NCBI RefSeq assembly: GCF_030867095.1
Contig: NC_081827.1
Location: forward strand, 26,040,001 to 26,104,000
DNA: 64,000 nt
Direction of reading: 5' to 3'
Origin: Alligator mississippiensis
Lineage: Eukaryota > Chordata > Crocodylia > Alligatoridae
Positions 35,424-48,789 of this stretch are shown piece after piece. Within the stretch, counting starts at the first letter, position 1; each line of letters starts with the position of its first letter. The notes below the pieces were generated by a model. That model had not been told where the DNA came from. It ran no database searches and saw nothing but the letters and a program-made list of their open reading frames with translations. The translations under genes were made by a program, and so were the position numbers.

Positions 35424-36811
35424 CAGCATGAATTTTGCTATGAAAAAAAAAAAAAAACAAAAACAAAAAAACCCAAAGCAAACAAACCCAAACATCATTA
35501 GTTGAGAGATGAAACAATACATACTAGCATAGCTCAAGCAGTTGATTAGTAAAATTTCAGAGCCTATATACAAACATACATAAGAAACCAGCAAAATAGA
35601 GCTGCACTTTTGTCTAAGTATATTAGCAATATTAAAAGTAGTTACTCTAGCTTTTTTCTAAGAGGTATACTTCAAATCAAGTCATTACAACATTAAAAAC
35701 AGGGTACTAATAGATTTTCAAAAATTCTGAGCATCCAGTAAGATGTACAGGTTCCAGTGAGAACTGGGGAGGGAAACCAAACCAAAAAAAGGGATTTATT
35801 TAGGTGTCAGAATATGTTTGGGGCATTTAACTAAAAAATAAATAAAGCAGCCTATTTTGTAAGAGTAAGTGTACACAGTGCCTTCAGATACAATGTAGAA
35901 GGAGCTATATTAGACCTAATGTGTGTGTGTGGATCACATAAGGGACACATGATAAATAAGCCCCGAGTCATAAGAGCATTCCTGACATTTGTGTGTAGTT
36001 GCTGTAAGGAACAGGTTAGGACAAGACTGCTGTCTGGCACCTTCGCTCTACACTTGGGGCCACTTGCACGCTGAAGCAAGTATGTCTGCCTGTAGCTGGA
36101 ACAAGTCCAAGGCTTGTTGTGTACATACCTATCCATGCCAAGGCCTCCCCCACACATACCTGGTAATTTGAAACAGGCTGTCACAAAGATTGGTAAATCA
36201 ATACAAGAGGTTATGGACTCCAGTAGTACCTAAGTGGAGGGTGAATGATAAAGCCCTACATAATAGCTTCTTTTTAGACGTTTCCCCCCCCCCCCCCCAC
36301 TGGCCTTAGGATACAATACAATGACGTTGAATAAGTCTTAACCACATTTTTGCAAGAGAAATAACATGAGATATGGGTGTCTCCTGTTATTCCTTCAGGA
36401 AACAGTCTTACAGATTCCTTTTGCTCCATAGATCAAACCAAAATTACTACTTGTAATTTCTAATGGAAAAACCACATTAAACCGTGTTCTGATCAATATT
36501 CATGCTAAATTAATTGTTGCTGTTCTAGGAAGTTCTTGGGAACATGCTACTCCTGCTTTGTAAAATGGATGTGCACAATAAGTCAGCAAGTGGGAGAATT
36601 GTGCAAATACTGTCAGTAAAAGCAGCAGCTGACTTTCAGATGGCAATGGGTATTGCGTACAGTCATTATAAACATTATGTTCAGGCGGAACTGGAGTATT
36701 CCATTTCACTGAGACTTCTTGCACTAGTTACAGCTATGAATAGCAGCAGAAATCTAATGCTGCATTTCTCCAACTGCTAGAACCTGTCAGCTATGAAGAA
36801 TAAGTGTGTGT

Positions 36812-36843
<32 letters not shown>

Positions 36844-39800
36844 GGGGGGGGAGAAAGAAGGAAGCTGCTGACAGACTGTCACCTTCAATGGGTATCTTTT
36901 GAAGACTGCTGCTGGTCAGTGACTGAAGTCAGAATTAAGAGGGTCTTTACATTTAGCAAACAGCTATGTTCTTAGGCTGTGTGTGTTGTCTGAAAGCAAG
37001 ATTAAGAATTTTGAGAGTGCTGTGATGCATTTGGCCCCTTACTCTTCCAGACATCAGCCTCATACACCACCACTCTCCAAGGCAGGAACTAATCTGTCAA
37101 ATCAGTCATTTAACAGCAACCAAAAGGGGGGCAGAAAGGGGGAAAACCAGACACTCAGCTATTATGGAAGCGTGTTGTGTTGGGGTTACAAGAGGCACCA
37201 AAAACCACACACACCAGAACACTAGGATGAGGCAATATAAAATTGAAGTGAGGAACATGTTTACAATGCTCTTTTATAAAAAAGTATAAGCTACTCTTCT
37301 GAGCTGTTTTTCCTGATACAGCGAAGTTTTACACACCAATACTTTCTAAGAAAAGATGATGTAATAAGTGCTTTGTAAAGGTGGTTCTGTATTTTTCATT
37401 GTGTACATCGCAACAGCAAGAATTAGAAGTGAAGGAAATTCATCACAAAAGGCTTGTCTTGAAAAACAAAAGGTCTCTCTTACATAAGTAGAACATAAGG
37501 CTGGGCCAATAGCAGTCTTCATAACTGAAACTAGCCAACACCTGAGTGTTGATGGTCAGGCAAGGCAGGAGGGAAAAGATGTACAGAAGTTTTTGTTCAT
37601 AGCAATTACTTTTTCAGGCTGTTTTAAAAAGATGTTGCATGCTTCAGGATCAGGGACTCGGTCCAGCTTGTGACTAGGAAGCCCACTTCTCACATACCCG
37701 TCTCAGAGCAGCATAAATCCACTTATACCAGTAGTTTCATTTAACACTGGGGAAAATGAAAGAGACAAGGGCAAAGGGAAAGAGGCCTAGCATATTTTAG
37801 GAGGAAAGAAACATTTCACTGAAACACATTTTAAAATTATTTTAATACCTTGAATTTTTACCAATGGACTTGGGGGTGGGGGGAAATAATAATAAAAAAA
37901 AAAAGTTAAACCAAAATGTTATCTCTTCTACTAAAAAAAAAAAAATTGGGCAGACATATGGTCAGTTGCTGCAACCCTGAGTCCTAAACAGATGATGCAC
38001 ACTACTAGGAAATCATGGATACTCATCTCTTACAATGTACATCCTTTTCCAGCCATGCTTACCTGTAACCAGGTAGGTGGCATCAGCAAAGATAACCAAG
38101 TTGTCACTTGAGTTTATGGATCACAACAGGGCAGACTTATCACACTCAACAGGAACTCTGGGAGTGCTGGAATTCCTAAGGCACCATCTGCTGGGTGGCA
38201 GAAATTGCAAAGCTTAGCTTCTAGGCATTATCAATACCTTTGAAGTTCTAGCAAGGGTAGTTAAAAAAAGTGCTAGTTTGCCATTTAGAAGAACTGACCA
38301 GTAGCTCTATTTAGAAACCCAAAGGTCCATGATATCAGGATATCCAACTGTGCCAGCCTCAGAATGAAGACAAAATTCACAGCAAGGTAGAACCAAAATA
38401 GTTATCTCTTTCCATGAGAGCAGAAGAGGAGGGGAGTTTTGCAGCCCTTTCCACAGAACAGGCTGTACCACAGAACAGGCTGTAAGACATTCCAACTCAA
38501 TAGCTCACAAGAGATGAGCAGGAAACCAACACAACCCAGTCACAGAAAACTTGCTGTGACCCTGGCTCAGCTCTTCGCCAGCTTAGTACTAATCTTTCTA
38601 TTAAAGCCACACACAAGACTCCTCTATCTCAGGATTTTCATGCAAGAAGAGACAAGGAAGACTCAGTTTGTAGTATTTTTTTTTTTTCCTTCCTGTGCTC
38701 CAGTCACAGGCAGGGGCATACACAGCCTACATGCATCAGGCATCACTAATCAGCACCTACCCAATCTAGAGTGAAACTGCTGCAAGGGACCTAAAATCCC
38801 ACTTAAAAATCATGAGAAAGGGGCAAGGGGGAGCATATGTATGCACAAGGATCCCCTCCACATGTGGCTCAATTCCTTGTAATTGTCACTATTTCCCCAC
38901 TTTGAAAATTTCTGTTTACTTCCTTACTTTGCAGGTCATTTGTTTCCCATATCAGCCAGTATATTTCTATACCCAGAAGTTCCCTCAAAAGTTCTTCAGT
39001 CCTGAAGTGCGTCTCCCATAGCAGTGCAGCATCCTTCAGTTTTACCCATCCCCCACTTTCTAAACACTGTCCATCTATACTGCAAAAACACCCAAAAAAC
39101 CCAAAACAAAAAACACTGCTCCAAGGGAGGACTTGGGGAGGGACACATTACCAGTGTTACTCACTCCAGCACTGTCCTGGCAGATTTGTATTGAGAAGAG
39201 ACCCTGCCAACAGTACAATCTTATCACCACACCCCTAAGCAGAGCAAGTTGAAGAAAGAGGAAACAGGGCAACATGTTCTTTAACTGCCAGAATTACTGA
39301 AGAATAAAGAAATTCAATTGGGAGATACTTAGAACTACCTTAAATAGTATAGCTCCTGTAGAAGCTATTAACTGTGGCTACTAGTCAGCTGCAAGATCCA
39401 GCATCACCCATTTACCTACAGGAGTTACGGAATTATGGTTTTGAGGAAACAAGAAAGAAAGTAGCAGCACTGCTACTTTAATTGCCAATTAAAGCTCATT
39501 TTCCCAGTGCAGTAAGTGACTAGCAAATAATTTAGGATAAAGTCAACCTTTTAAGCTGGCAATTAACTCTTTGGGTCATCTGCCAAATCTTTTATTATCA
39601 TTAGACAAAAATATGATCCAAGGTGTACTGCTTCCCAAATCACAAGGGTACAAAGCAAATCTACAGGCAAGACCTTAAAATCAGTTCTCTTTTAGACTAT
39701 GTGGCTATTGTGTTCTCCCAATTTAAGGCCTAAAAACTCCAAAGGTGCAGAAAGAAGTACAGCTCCCAGCTGTAACTCAGAACAATTTTTACAAAGCATT

Positions 39801-40091
39801 TCAAGTTACAGCATTAGCCCAGACTAAACAGAAGTTCACTGCTGGTTCCAGGGCAGAGGGGAATCTACCTGGGGCTGGGAGCCACAGCCAGGTTCCCATA
39901 CCAATGGCCACAGCTCTCTGCTAGTGCCCACTGTTTTCAGGAAGGGGAGGGAGGGAAAACGGCAGCAGAGGGAGCTTGTTCTTGGGACTCTCTGCTGGTG
40001 CTGAAGGGTGGTAGTGGGGGGGATGAACTGGAGTCCCCCCCCACCTGGGGGGTTCCAATAACCTGCCCCTAGGGGGGCTGCAGTTTTGCTG
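35424..40091. other. AT-rich non-coding, several homopolymers
   Basis: Contains C15 at 36284-36298, a GT array leading into G runs at 36804-36851, and A runs at 37887-37897 and 37932-37945. No exon, terminal repeat or RNA gene recognised. Confidence 0.45.
36804..36851. repeat. (GT)n joined to poly(dG)
   Basis: About eleven GT units run straight into 17 G, an A, then 8 G. A compound simple repeat with Z-DNA and G-quadruplex potential. Confidence 0.95.
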
Positions 40092-40099
40092 GGTTAAAC

Positions 40100-40536
40100 C
40101 TGGTGTTTTCAACCCCCAGCCCACAAGCCAGATCTAGTTCACAACCTGGTATCATCCAGCCTGGAGGGGCTCCCTACAGGCCTGGAAATTTGGCAGTGAG
40201 AAAGCAGTAATACCACTTCCCTACCACCAAGTTTTCAGACCCATAGGCTGTCCAGAGCCTCATGTGTTATAATAAGGCAATGGATCCTGGTCATAGGCTG
40301 GGTAGAGGTGGTGCCAGGCCTCAGGACCCAATCCCAGTGCAAGGAGCATAGCAGGGATGGTGCCAGGCCCCTGGGACCCAATCGTAGTAGGAGAGGGTGG
40401 GGCCAGGCCCCCAGGACCAGCCCTAATGTACTGGAGCAGGAAAGGGTAGTGCTGGTCCACAGGGCCTAATCCTGGTTCAGGGTCCAGCCTCATCCACTTA
40501 TCTGACTCCAGGGGGGCAAGAGTTTAAGCATCATTG
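40100..40536. mobile_element. Diverged hAT-like transposon
   Basis: Starts CTGGTGTTTTCAACC and ends GTTTAAGCATCATTG, whose inverse differs from CAGTGGTGCTCAAAC mainly by transitions. Flanks GGTTAAAC (40092-40099) and GATTAGAT (40537-40544) agree at 5 of 8, both with TA central. The interior has three 'ccaggccccyrggacc' type units. Older than the others. Confidence 0.6.
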
Positions 40537-40544
40537 GATTAGAT

Positions 40545-41980
40545 TAAGAGAGTTTGCTCAGGGCAAGGGAGGTGAACCAGGAGAGTATCACCTATTCATT
40601 TTGTGATGCATTCTCTTACTACCACTGGTCCACTAAGCACTATTGTTTAACGAGCCCTTTCTTCTTTTAAAAGGTACACTATTGAAATTGGGATGAGTGC
40701 AGGAATGATAAAGGGCATTCTCATACCAATTGAACACGTAACACCAGAGCTCATCCATTCCTGGTTTCCCTCATACCCTTTCCAATGTGGAGTACAAATC
40801 TCAGTTCTCCAAAAGAACCATCTTATTTTAAGTCCAATACAAGTTCTGTAGAGCCATTATTAAAAACACAAAAAACACTTACTAGCCTTTAAAAGGTTTC
40901 AGGCTTTATCATAAAAAAAAAAAAAAAAAAAAAAATATAATACAGAATAGCCAAAGTTCAAGTACACAAGAAACATCTGTAACAAACCGCTTCTAGGAAC
41001 ATGTGGTAGATGTTTGTTACCCATGTTTAGATGTACAGCCTATTATAAACAGGATGCAAGTTCACTTGCAGAGGCTACATTAGCTTCCTAACTGGTGCTT
41101 AAAGTTTCATTGTACCAACCAAAAAAAAAAAAAATCCATACTAACACAGAGCAAGAAGCCATTTGCTTCCTGTCATTTAAGTAAATAGGTTACTACTACC
41201 CTTTTAGAAATCTTAAACTTTATATACTGGAACATGTGAAAGCAGGCATGAAAAAAGTGATTAAAAAATTATATATATGATCCTCTTTTCCTACTTTTAG
41301 CCTTTACACAAGAGAGATGTTTTCAGAACAGAACATTTATTAGTCTAGGGATAGAGGGGAATTACTTCCTTAGAGTCAAGAGTAGTAGTTGTTCACAATT
41401 CCCACCTTATAAACAATAGTTTTGCCTTACTGCCTATAATTAAGACTTGAAAAAAGAAGCCTGTTCTAATATTTTAATAGATTGTTGCATAGAAATCTTT
41501 TGCATGCTTTGGCCCATTAAAAAAAAAAAAAAAAGAGCGAATCTTGTAATATCAAAGTATAGAAAACAAGTTAAAAATTACTTTTAATAAAAATAAATGC
41601 ATTCTTTTTAGCCCTATCAAACTAAGTTACAGATAAGTCAGCTTGTTTGGAAGCATGCTTCTACATGCTTGGATAAAAATATAGTTGCAGTAGGAAGGAT
41701 ACTAAACCTTCACCAATAATCCACTGCTCTTTGATTTGCATACAAGAGCTAGATCAGGCCCAGTAGCAAGTTTTCTCCAAGCAAAAACTTTTGTTAAACA
41801 ACTGCCATTTACTGTATGAGACCACAGGTCTACTACCTTGCCCAGTATCCTGTCTCATAGTGGCAGAAAGTAAATACTGAAGGGGATAATGAACAAGATG
41901 TGACTAGTGTCCCCCCTCCCCACCTTACAAATTCTTTTCCCACTTGCAGCCTCCAGCATTTAAGGTCTAGGAAATTCTGA
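40545..41980. other. AT-rich non-coding with long A runs
   Basis: A23 near 40913-40935, A14 near 41119-41133 and A16 near 41519-41534. No exon recognised. Confidence 0.5.
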
Positions 41981-41984
41981 TACA

Positions 41985-43520
41985 AAGGTTGTACCCTTAA
42001 CTCCCATGTGCAAAGCTACTGGTAAGCTTTTCCTTCAAGAATCTGTCCAATCCCTTTTTGAATCTGCTACAAGGTGTAGAAGCTGCCAATTTAGTTAATG
42101 AATTCCACACTTTAATTACATGTTGTGTGAAGAACTTCCCTTTTGTTATTAAGTTTAAAACTAGTTTAATTTTGTGACCCCTAGTTCTTGTATTGAGAGA
42201 CAGTAAATAAATCAATCCCCATTTAAAATTTCTCTTCAACATTTTGTAGGCCATTATGTCCCCATTCAAGAGAGTCTCTTTTCTAAACTGACTAGGCCTA
42301 GCCTCTCCTCACATGGAAGTTCCTTCATACCACTAAATCATCTTTGTTGCCCTTCTCTGTGCCATCTGTAATTCTTCTATATCCTTTTTGGAGGTGTGGG
42401 GACCAAAACTGGGCACAGTATTCAAGGTATGGATACACCTTGGATTTATAGAGGGGCATAAAAATACTGTCAGTTGTTTACAATTTCCTTAATTCCCCTT
42501 TTTTTTTTTAAATATATAAAAACACAGCTGCTTAGCACCCAGCCACTGCTTTTAGCCAATTGTCCACAATGACTCCGAGGATTTTTTTCTAGTGTGGTAA
42601 CAGGTAGCTTAGAGCTCATCATAACATAGCTACTGTTTCGAGGGGGGAGGGGGGGTATACCCAGGTGCATCATGTTACACATCTACACTAAATTTCATCC
42701 GCTATTTAGTTGCTTATTTGCTCAATAGCACAGAATCCTTCTCTAGTCTACTTTGGATAAACTGTGTTGTCGACAAGTTTGGTCATCTCATTACTCACCC
42801 CCTTAAACGTAAGTGATCTGGAAGACAGCAACTGTCCCAACACATCCCACTGTTTACTTATTTCCATCCCCAAGACTGACCATTTGTACTTGCTCTTTTT
42901 TCCCATCCTTAAACCAATTACTAATCCATGCATGAGTGGACCTTCTCTGTAATCCCATTGCTACCTAATGTTATTAAGAGCCTCCAATAGGGGACCTTGC
43001 CAAAGGCTATTTGCAAGTCCATATCTACTAAGCAAACTGGATCACCCTGATCTACCTGCTTACTGGAATTCTTTGATATTGTCAATAAGTTGGCAAGGTA
43101 TGATATCCCTGCAACAAGAGTCACATTAATACTTCCTTAGCAAATAATGTTAATCCATATGCTAGACAATTCTTTTATTATTGCCTGTACCAGGAACAAT
43201 AGTTCCCTGGGTCCCCTCTAGAGCCCTTTTAAATATTGGGGTCTTATTGGCAGCCATCTAGTCCTCTGGGACTGAGACAGTTTTTAGAGATAGATCGCAT
43301 ACTATAGTTAGGAGCTGAGCAGTTTCAGATCTAAAATCCTTCAGGGCCATAGGGTGAATACCATCAGATCCTTGTAATTTGTTACTATTTAGTTTATCAG
43401 TTTCCTCTACAACCTCATCTACTGAAGCCTCTATTTGGGTCAGCTCCACAGACTTGTCCCTAGAGAGTACATCTGGTGAGGGAACATCCCTAATATCTTC
43501 AACATTGAAGACAGGCCTTT
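41985..43520 (-). mobile_element. Old CR1-clade LINE, broken RT
   Basis: Read on the minus strand, pieces of a CR1-clade ORF2 appear in order but in shifting frames. They are RPVFNVEDIRDVPSPD, ELTQIEASVDEVVEETDKL and QGSDGIHPMALKDF (43520-43260); then DQGDPVCLVDMDLQIAFGKVP (43060-42990); LEYCAQFWSPHLQK (near 42430-42380); and finally NTRTRGHKIKL and KFFTQHVIKVWNSL with the C-terminus (42270-41997). The usual DFQKAFD is DLQIAFG, and stops and frameshifts are many. The NTRTRGH signature separates it from the young CR1 at 7.3 kb. It belongs to an older CR1/L3-like lineage. Confidence 0.85.
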
Positions 43521-43521
43521 G

Positions 43522-43602
43522 GATGATTGAGGTGTAAGAAGAACATTAAGAGATGACAGGGCAATTGTGGAGAAACTCAATGCATTCTTCGCATCCAACA
43601 GA
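43522..43602 (+). mobile_element. Inverted 5' piece of the same LINE
   Basis: The plus strand reads RTLRDDRAIVEKLNAFFAS (FFAS codons at 43585-43596), the stretch that normally comes just before VF.VED in CR1-clade ORF2. The neighbouring minus-strand copy begins at exactly that VFNVED. The two pieces therefore abut in the consensus but lie head to head here, the arrangement left by twin priming. Confidence 0.6.
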
Positions 43603-46600
43603 CTCCCTGGTACATCTTAAGCCTCTAATGTACTTCAGAAATAACACATGCTCTGCTCCATGTTGGAGCAGGGCCTGAGCCTACTGGAGCCAGAAGGGCA
43701 AATGGGAGGCCTAAAACACACCACACAAAAACAAAAGACCCTAGAAGTTCTGGTAAGGAGTCTTCTAGTTCTTGAAAGAGCCTCTCCCCTCCTGCTTAGT
43801 GTGAAGAGCGAGAGAGAAAACTGGAATGGTTTAAATACAAGCCAGCCCATTAAATATAGCATACTGAACTGTAAAGTCACTGTAATACTGATGGCTCCAT
43901 TCTCTGCAGAACCCAACTCCATTTAAAGCCATTTGTTTTGCCTACTCAGCACCAGCAAGTTGTACATGTCTCATTTGGCCTGGTGCTCCTCCAAGCGAGA
44001 GGAGGCAGAGAAAAGCTCCACTTGATAATCTTAATGTCAGCCTGGATGTAGAGTCCAGTGGGAAAAGACCCACCACCCTGCTTTCAGCTTTTAAAATTGC
44101 CTCCCCATGCTGAACTGGATGCCAGAACAGCAAGGAAGAGCCTCCTGGCTTTCAAGTCACCACCCTCACTACTCATCTGAGAGGCATGGAAGCAAGAAGC
44201 CAGATGAGCTGGGAGCTGGGCATGAAGAGTTTTTTTCCCCCAACCTGGCTCCCCCTTGCCAGCCAGCTGACCCAGAGCACTGCAGGCTGCTGTGCCACAG
44301 CTGCAAACCTAGGGAACCTTGCCACTGCAGCAAAACACCCCTGCAGCAAAACAGCACAAGGTAAGGCATGCTGTTGCACCCTTGCCACAGCATGCCAAAA
44401 GCCTTGCTGCAGTGCCTGAGTGCTCCCCCCCTCCTATTCCTGCAGGCCAGCCTAGAAGATTGTAAGGAGCAGGGGCTGTTCTGCAGCAGTAGACAGCAGA
44501 TGCTTTCTGCCACAGGAGAATGCCCTCTCCTGGCAGCCAGTTCAATGGCAGGAATGGGGTGGGGGAGGGAGGGGGAAGAGAAGAGAACACTCTCCCCAGG
44601 CAGGAATCATCCCCTGCAATGTGTGGCAGCTGCCAACTGCCACTTGCCAGCCTGCACTGTTCTCAGAAAAGGAAGAGGGTAGACTGTCAATTAATGGGCT
44701 CCCCCAAGGGCAGGGCTGGCTCAGAGAGTAGCCCTTTAAGTGTCAGCTGGCTGAAGAGTTTACAGTCTAGCCCCTGAGCTATTTTTCTACCAGAAATGTC
44801 TTCCAGTAAAAAATAAACATCTGTAAGGAGCCACAGTAGAGAGTGGCACCTCAATCCTGAATAGGAAGTTTAACTACACTGTGCCTTCATCTCTCCCATG
44901 TCACTGGAGGTGAGCTTAAGAGCCCTGTCTATACCAACAGCAATTTTTCATCAGACCAGAACTACTGTAAGTGGATAATTAGCTAGTAGGTTGTTTATTC
45001 AAGCACTCCTACTCTCATCCAGTGTCCCTGAAGGCCAAGTATCTTGTACAGAAGGGAAAGGAATTGCTTAAGACACAAAGAAACAAACCAACAAATGAAG
45101 GAAGAAATGCAGAGAAGCACCAGATAATCCCCACCAGGTTTTACTACTCATTTTTTCCTTTAACATTTCCCCAAATCTGAATTGCCCCTTCTTCCCTTAG
45201 CATCTGAAATCTGAGCTTAACAGTAGCCAAAGTAGACCCTGAATGGCAGGGTGGCCATTTCTGGTTTAAAACAGAGAAAGTTAATAGCAGAGATAAGATT
45301 TTTTCTAGAGAAGTAAATTTGCTAGGAGGAAACAGAAAAACACCACACACCAACCCTGGTTTCAACAAATCAATTTCTCAGTTTTGAGAAGACAGAACCT
45401 CTTGTCAAAGATAGAGGCCATCATTCAATGTAGGATTGCCAATAGTCTAAGACACCATAGGTCAAGTCCCTGCTCTACCCAATTCAGAGGCAGGACCTGA
45501 CAGTCTACCACATCTCAGGCACAAACCCTACTACTGAGTACTCTATTGTAGAGGTAGCTGGAAGTGATCCACTCCACAGAAGTAAGTATTTAACCAAGCC
45601 AGACTCAAAGGCATTTCTAGTATGGGAAGGCAGCTTCTTAACTCAGCTTTAGTCTTATCAAGTTTAGTTTATTTTGCGTGAACTAGTGCTTTTCAACCTG
45701 TAGTCCTAAAAATCAAAAGTAAGGTTTGTTTAGGAACATAAAAGCTAACTGTAAGATTGCTGTTTGTATTAAGGCTACCAAACCAAAAGCCTACATTTAG
45801 GACCAAGGGGAATAAGAGACATCACACATTTTTATAGTGCCAAAGATGACAAGAAGCCATTACAAGACTGTAATTCACTCTAATGAGCTATGCAGTCATC
45901 ATGGCCAGGTGGTATCAGACCCCATTAGAGAGACAGGATACATGTTCTTACAGGAATGAGATAGATGATTTTATTCAAAGAATGAACAGGATCACCAGTA
46001 GTGATTTTCTTAAGTAGCATAAAAAGGATTTCTCCATTAGTAGAAAAAAAAAAAAAAAGTTAAATACTGAGCTATTGAAGGAAGAAACCCCACTACCTGG
46101 CTTCTCTCTAACAACTCACACCTAGGATATAAAGGACAGGTTGCATGTGTGTTGTCCTTATTCTTCATAAGGAGTTAAAAAAAGATACATATAAATGGAA
46201 TTCCATTTTTAGGGCTTGGTTGTTCCCCCCCCCCCCCTTATATAGCATGTTTGTGTGTCATCATATATTCTATATTCCATTTAAAATTGGCAGAATTGTA
46301 ATCCAACATGTGGATTTTACCAATAATGTAACTACATGATTTTATAATCACATGCAATTGCTCATAGCTTTCTCTAAAATAATGAAATAACTCCAACCAC
46401 TACACTTCATTTTGCATGTACTGGTCACTGACAGACTTGGAAAAAACACAAAAACCCTACAACCTTTCCCCACCCCACCAAAAAAGGACAAACCACTGGT
46501 GCTTTACTGGAAGAGGAAGTGTGTTTGCTCATCTCAGCTCCGGCATCTGTATAGATTGGGTGTTACAGTGGGGCTTTTTGGTGCAATCTGACTCAATCAG

Positions 46601-47499
46601 CTATTAGATAAAAGTGCCAAAAAGCTTGCTGAAGCACCTGATCTATAGAGATGGTGGCCAAGCCAGGTCAAACTAATAGGATGCCTCCTTTGGGCATGTG
46701 CTGTGCTTGGTGCAGGGGTGCACCGAGCTGAAAAGTAAAGCACTATTTTGTTTTGTTCCCCCACATCCAAAGGAGCCTCAATGCCTAAACTGTTTGCATC
46801 TTAAATCAAGCCAGAACTCTGGTGGCATAGCTCCTTTTGAGTACTTGCAGCCTTATCCCTACTGCAACTTAATAGTTTTCTGTTGTGTTTTGGGTACCCA
46901 AAATTAAACTACATACTAGAAAAACAATAGAAGATTGGAAGTGAAAGAGGGCTGTCATAGTACTATGTAGACAATAAAAGGCATAAAACACACCAGGCTA
47001 ATTCAGCAACTCCCAACTTCAACTTGAAATTTAAGCAGCACCAGTTAGCCCTAGGAACCCAAATGCAACTCATTCACCAAAACTATTCCCTATTAGTATG
47101 CACCATTTAATACAAAGTACAAACTACAAAATGAAAAACAAAACACATTCTTTTGTTAAAATTCCTATAGAAACCATTCAAGGAGAAACTAGTTGTTTTT
47201 ATCCAAATCAGTCTTTAACCTTTGTAAGACTGTTCCTGCCCCATTGTCTTCTACCTTTCCCTTCCTAGAGCATGCTTTTTTCCTCCCCCACACACCTTCC
47301 TTGTGGCATTCCCTATTTCCTTTCCCCAGTGCCTGCTCCATAAACAGAACCAAACAAACAGGTATTGACATATGCACAGTGAATAGGCTATATAAATGTT
47401 TCCATTATCACAGTAGTAGGAATGGAGGCAAAGGAACACTGGTAGGCCAGTTCTCAACTATTGTTTGTAACAGACCATCATTAAAGGTAAATTTCATAA
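43603..47499. other. Non-coding with a GC-rich, CpG-poor block
   Basis: 44100-44780 is rich in GCA/CTG triplets and keeps frames open on both strands; I see no gene in it. C run at 46226-46238 and A run at 46045-46058. A poly(A)-like T/A pattern but no 3' end is supported. Confidence 0.45.
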
Positions 47500-47502
47500 A
47501 CA

Positions 47503-47552
47503 TTTGGGCTGGAAGGGACCCCAGAGGATCACTGAGTCCAGCCCCCTAAACT
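47503..47552 (-). mobile_element. Short CR1 3'-end relic
   Basis: GGGCTGGAAGGGACCCC followed by GAGTCCAGCCCCCTAA matches the CR1 3' UTR. Only about 50 bp. Confidence 0.55.
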
Positions 47553-47571
47553 AGTTTCACGTTTTCTGAAA

Positions 47572-47591
47572 GGGGGGGGGGGGGGGGGGGG
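47572..47591. repeat. 20-base poly(dG) tract
   Basis: Uninterrupted G20 on the + strand just after the CR1 relic. Confidence 0.95.
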
Positions 47592-48584
47592 CAGCACAGC
47601 ACAGCAGCGGCAGGAAAGCCAGATCTTTTTTTGACAAGAATCACTCATCTAGAAGCATGTCGTAGAAGTTAGTCTTGAACATAATTTGCTATCAACTATG
47701 AGGATTACAATTTTCAGTTTTGCTATGCCTTTCTTACAAAGAGAGGAATTGGTTCCTTACAAAAGAAGGATTCAAGATTCAAAACACTAAATAAGAGGTA
47801 AGCAACAATTTCCAGGTCATATTAGAGTGCCACTGCAACTCCCTTAAGGCCAAGGTTTGAATTCAGCTGTATTGTATGTTTTGGGAAAGCTCATTTTAAA
47901 GGTCAACTGGTGATTAGTATGACTAGTTTTGTAAAAGCACATTAAGATTACACTTAAATTTTTAATTTGACCAAATCAGATTGTTTAAATTAAAAAAAAA
48001 AGTGCAAAATATTTAATCATCCACAGAACTCTAATTTTATGAAGAAGCCTTAGCAATTCTTGCAGGAGGTATTTAACATAAATCATGATACTGGTACAAA
48101 TACACTTATACTACTAAAAACTACTTTCAAAATTTTATGTTGAAAAGGTCAGAATTCAGTAGCTTTCTGCAAGTCTCTGTAGAAACAGATTAGCTTAGAA
48201 GAGTGCACCAAGACAGTGGGCAACAACTTAATTAGCTTCAATTTACTCATTTAGCAGCTGTCTTGGAAAATGGGTACATAACTATAAAACTTCAATACCT
48301 TCTGCTTTATATTCAAGACAGCCTGATTCAATCTCTCAATTTTGGCAGATTCCCTCCCTTCAAAGCATACAAGACTGTAAGCGCTTCCACAGAGTCCAAC
48401 ATTACAAAAAAAAAAAAAAAAAGTTACAGCAGCCTATTGTATATTACTGAAGGAAATCTGAGTCTAATCACAAAACTTTTTGGTATAAGAGTCATTGGAA
48501 TAGATTAATTAGGCTTCAAGCATCAGTTTCTGCATCTTTGCCTTTATTTCCCATTTCATTTAATTGCATACATGGCTTGAAATT
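47592..48584. other. AT-rich non-coding, no feature recognised
   Basis: A run at 48404-48421. No exon recognised. Confidence 0.5.
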
Positions 48585-48585
48585 A

Positions 48586-48602
48586 CAAAAAAAAAAAAAA
48601 AA

Positions 48603-48651
<49 letters not shown>
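48586..48651. repeat. Poly(A) followed by (AAT)n microsatellite
   Basis: About 18 A followed by about 16 AAT units. This is the usual decay form of a retroelement poly(A) tail, but no element is recognised next to it. Confidence 0.95.
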
Positions 48652-48652
<1 letters not shown>

Positions 48653-48763
48653 CCACAGAGAAAGGCAAGAAGGGTATCTGAAACTACAAGCCTAATTAGA
48701 GTAGTTTCAGAAAAGCACAGTCCCAATGTGCTGCTGTTATGCAACTAGACTCCACCTCAACCA

Positions 48764-48789
48764 TGGTGCCTATTACGTAATAGGCACCA
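48764..48789. promoter_or_regulatory. 26-bp perfect palindrome centred on TTACGTAA
   Basis: Both 13-base arms pair without mismatch or spacer (centre between 48776 and 48777). The middle eight bases, TTACGTAA, are the optimal site of PAR-bZIP factors and NFIL3 (D-box). It lies about 0.6 kb from the edge of the CpG island. Function is inference. Confidence 0.5.

Noticed and set aside
44107..44777. Multiple overlapping frames in a GC-rich block, possible second CpG island
   Set aside because: CpG dinucleotides are nearly absent and the frames overlap on both strands.
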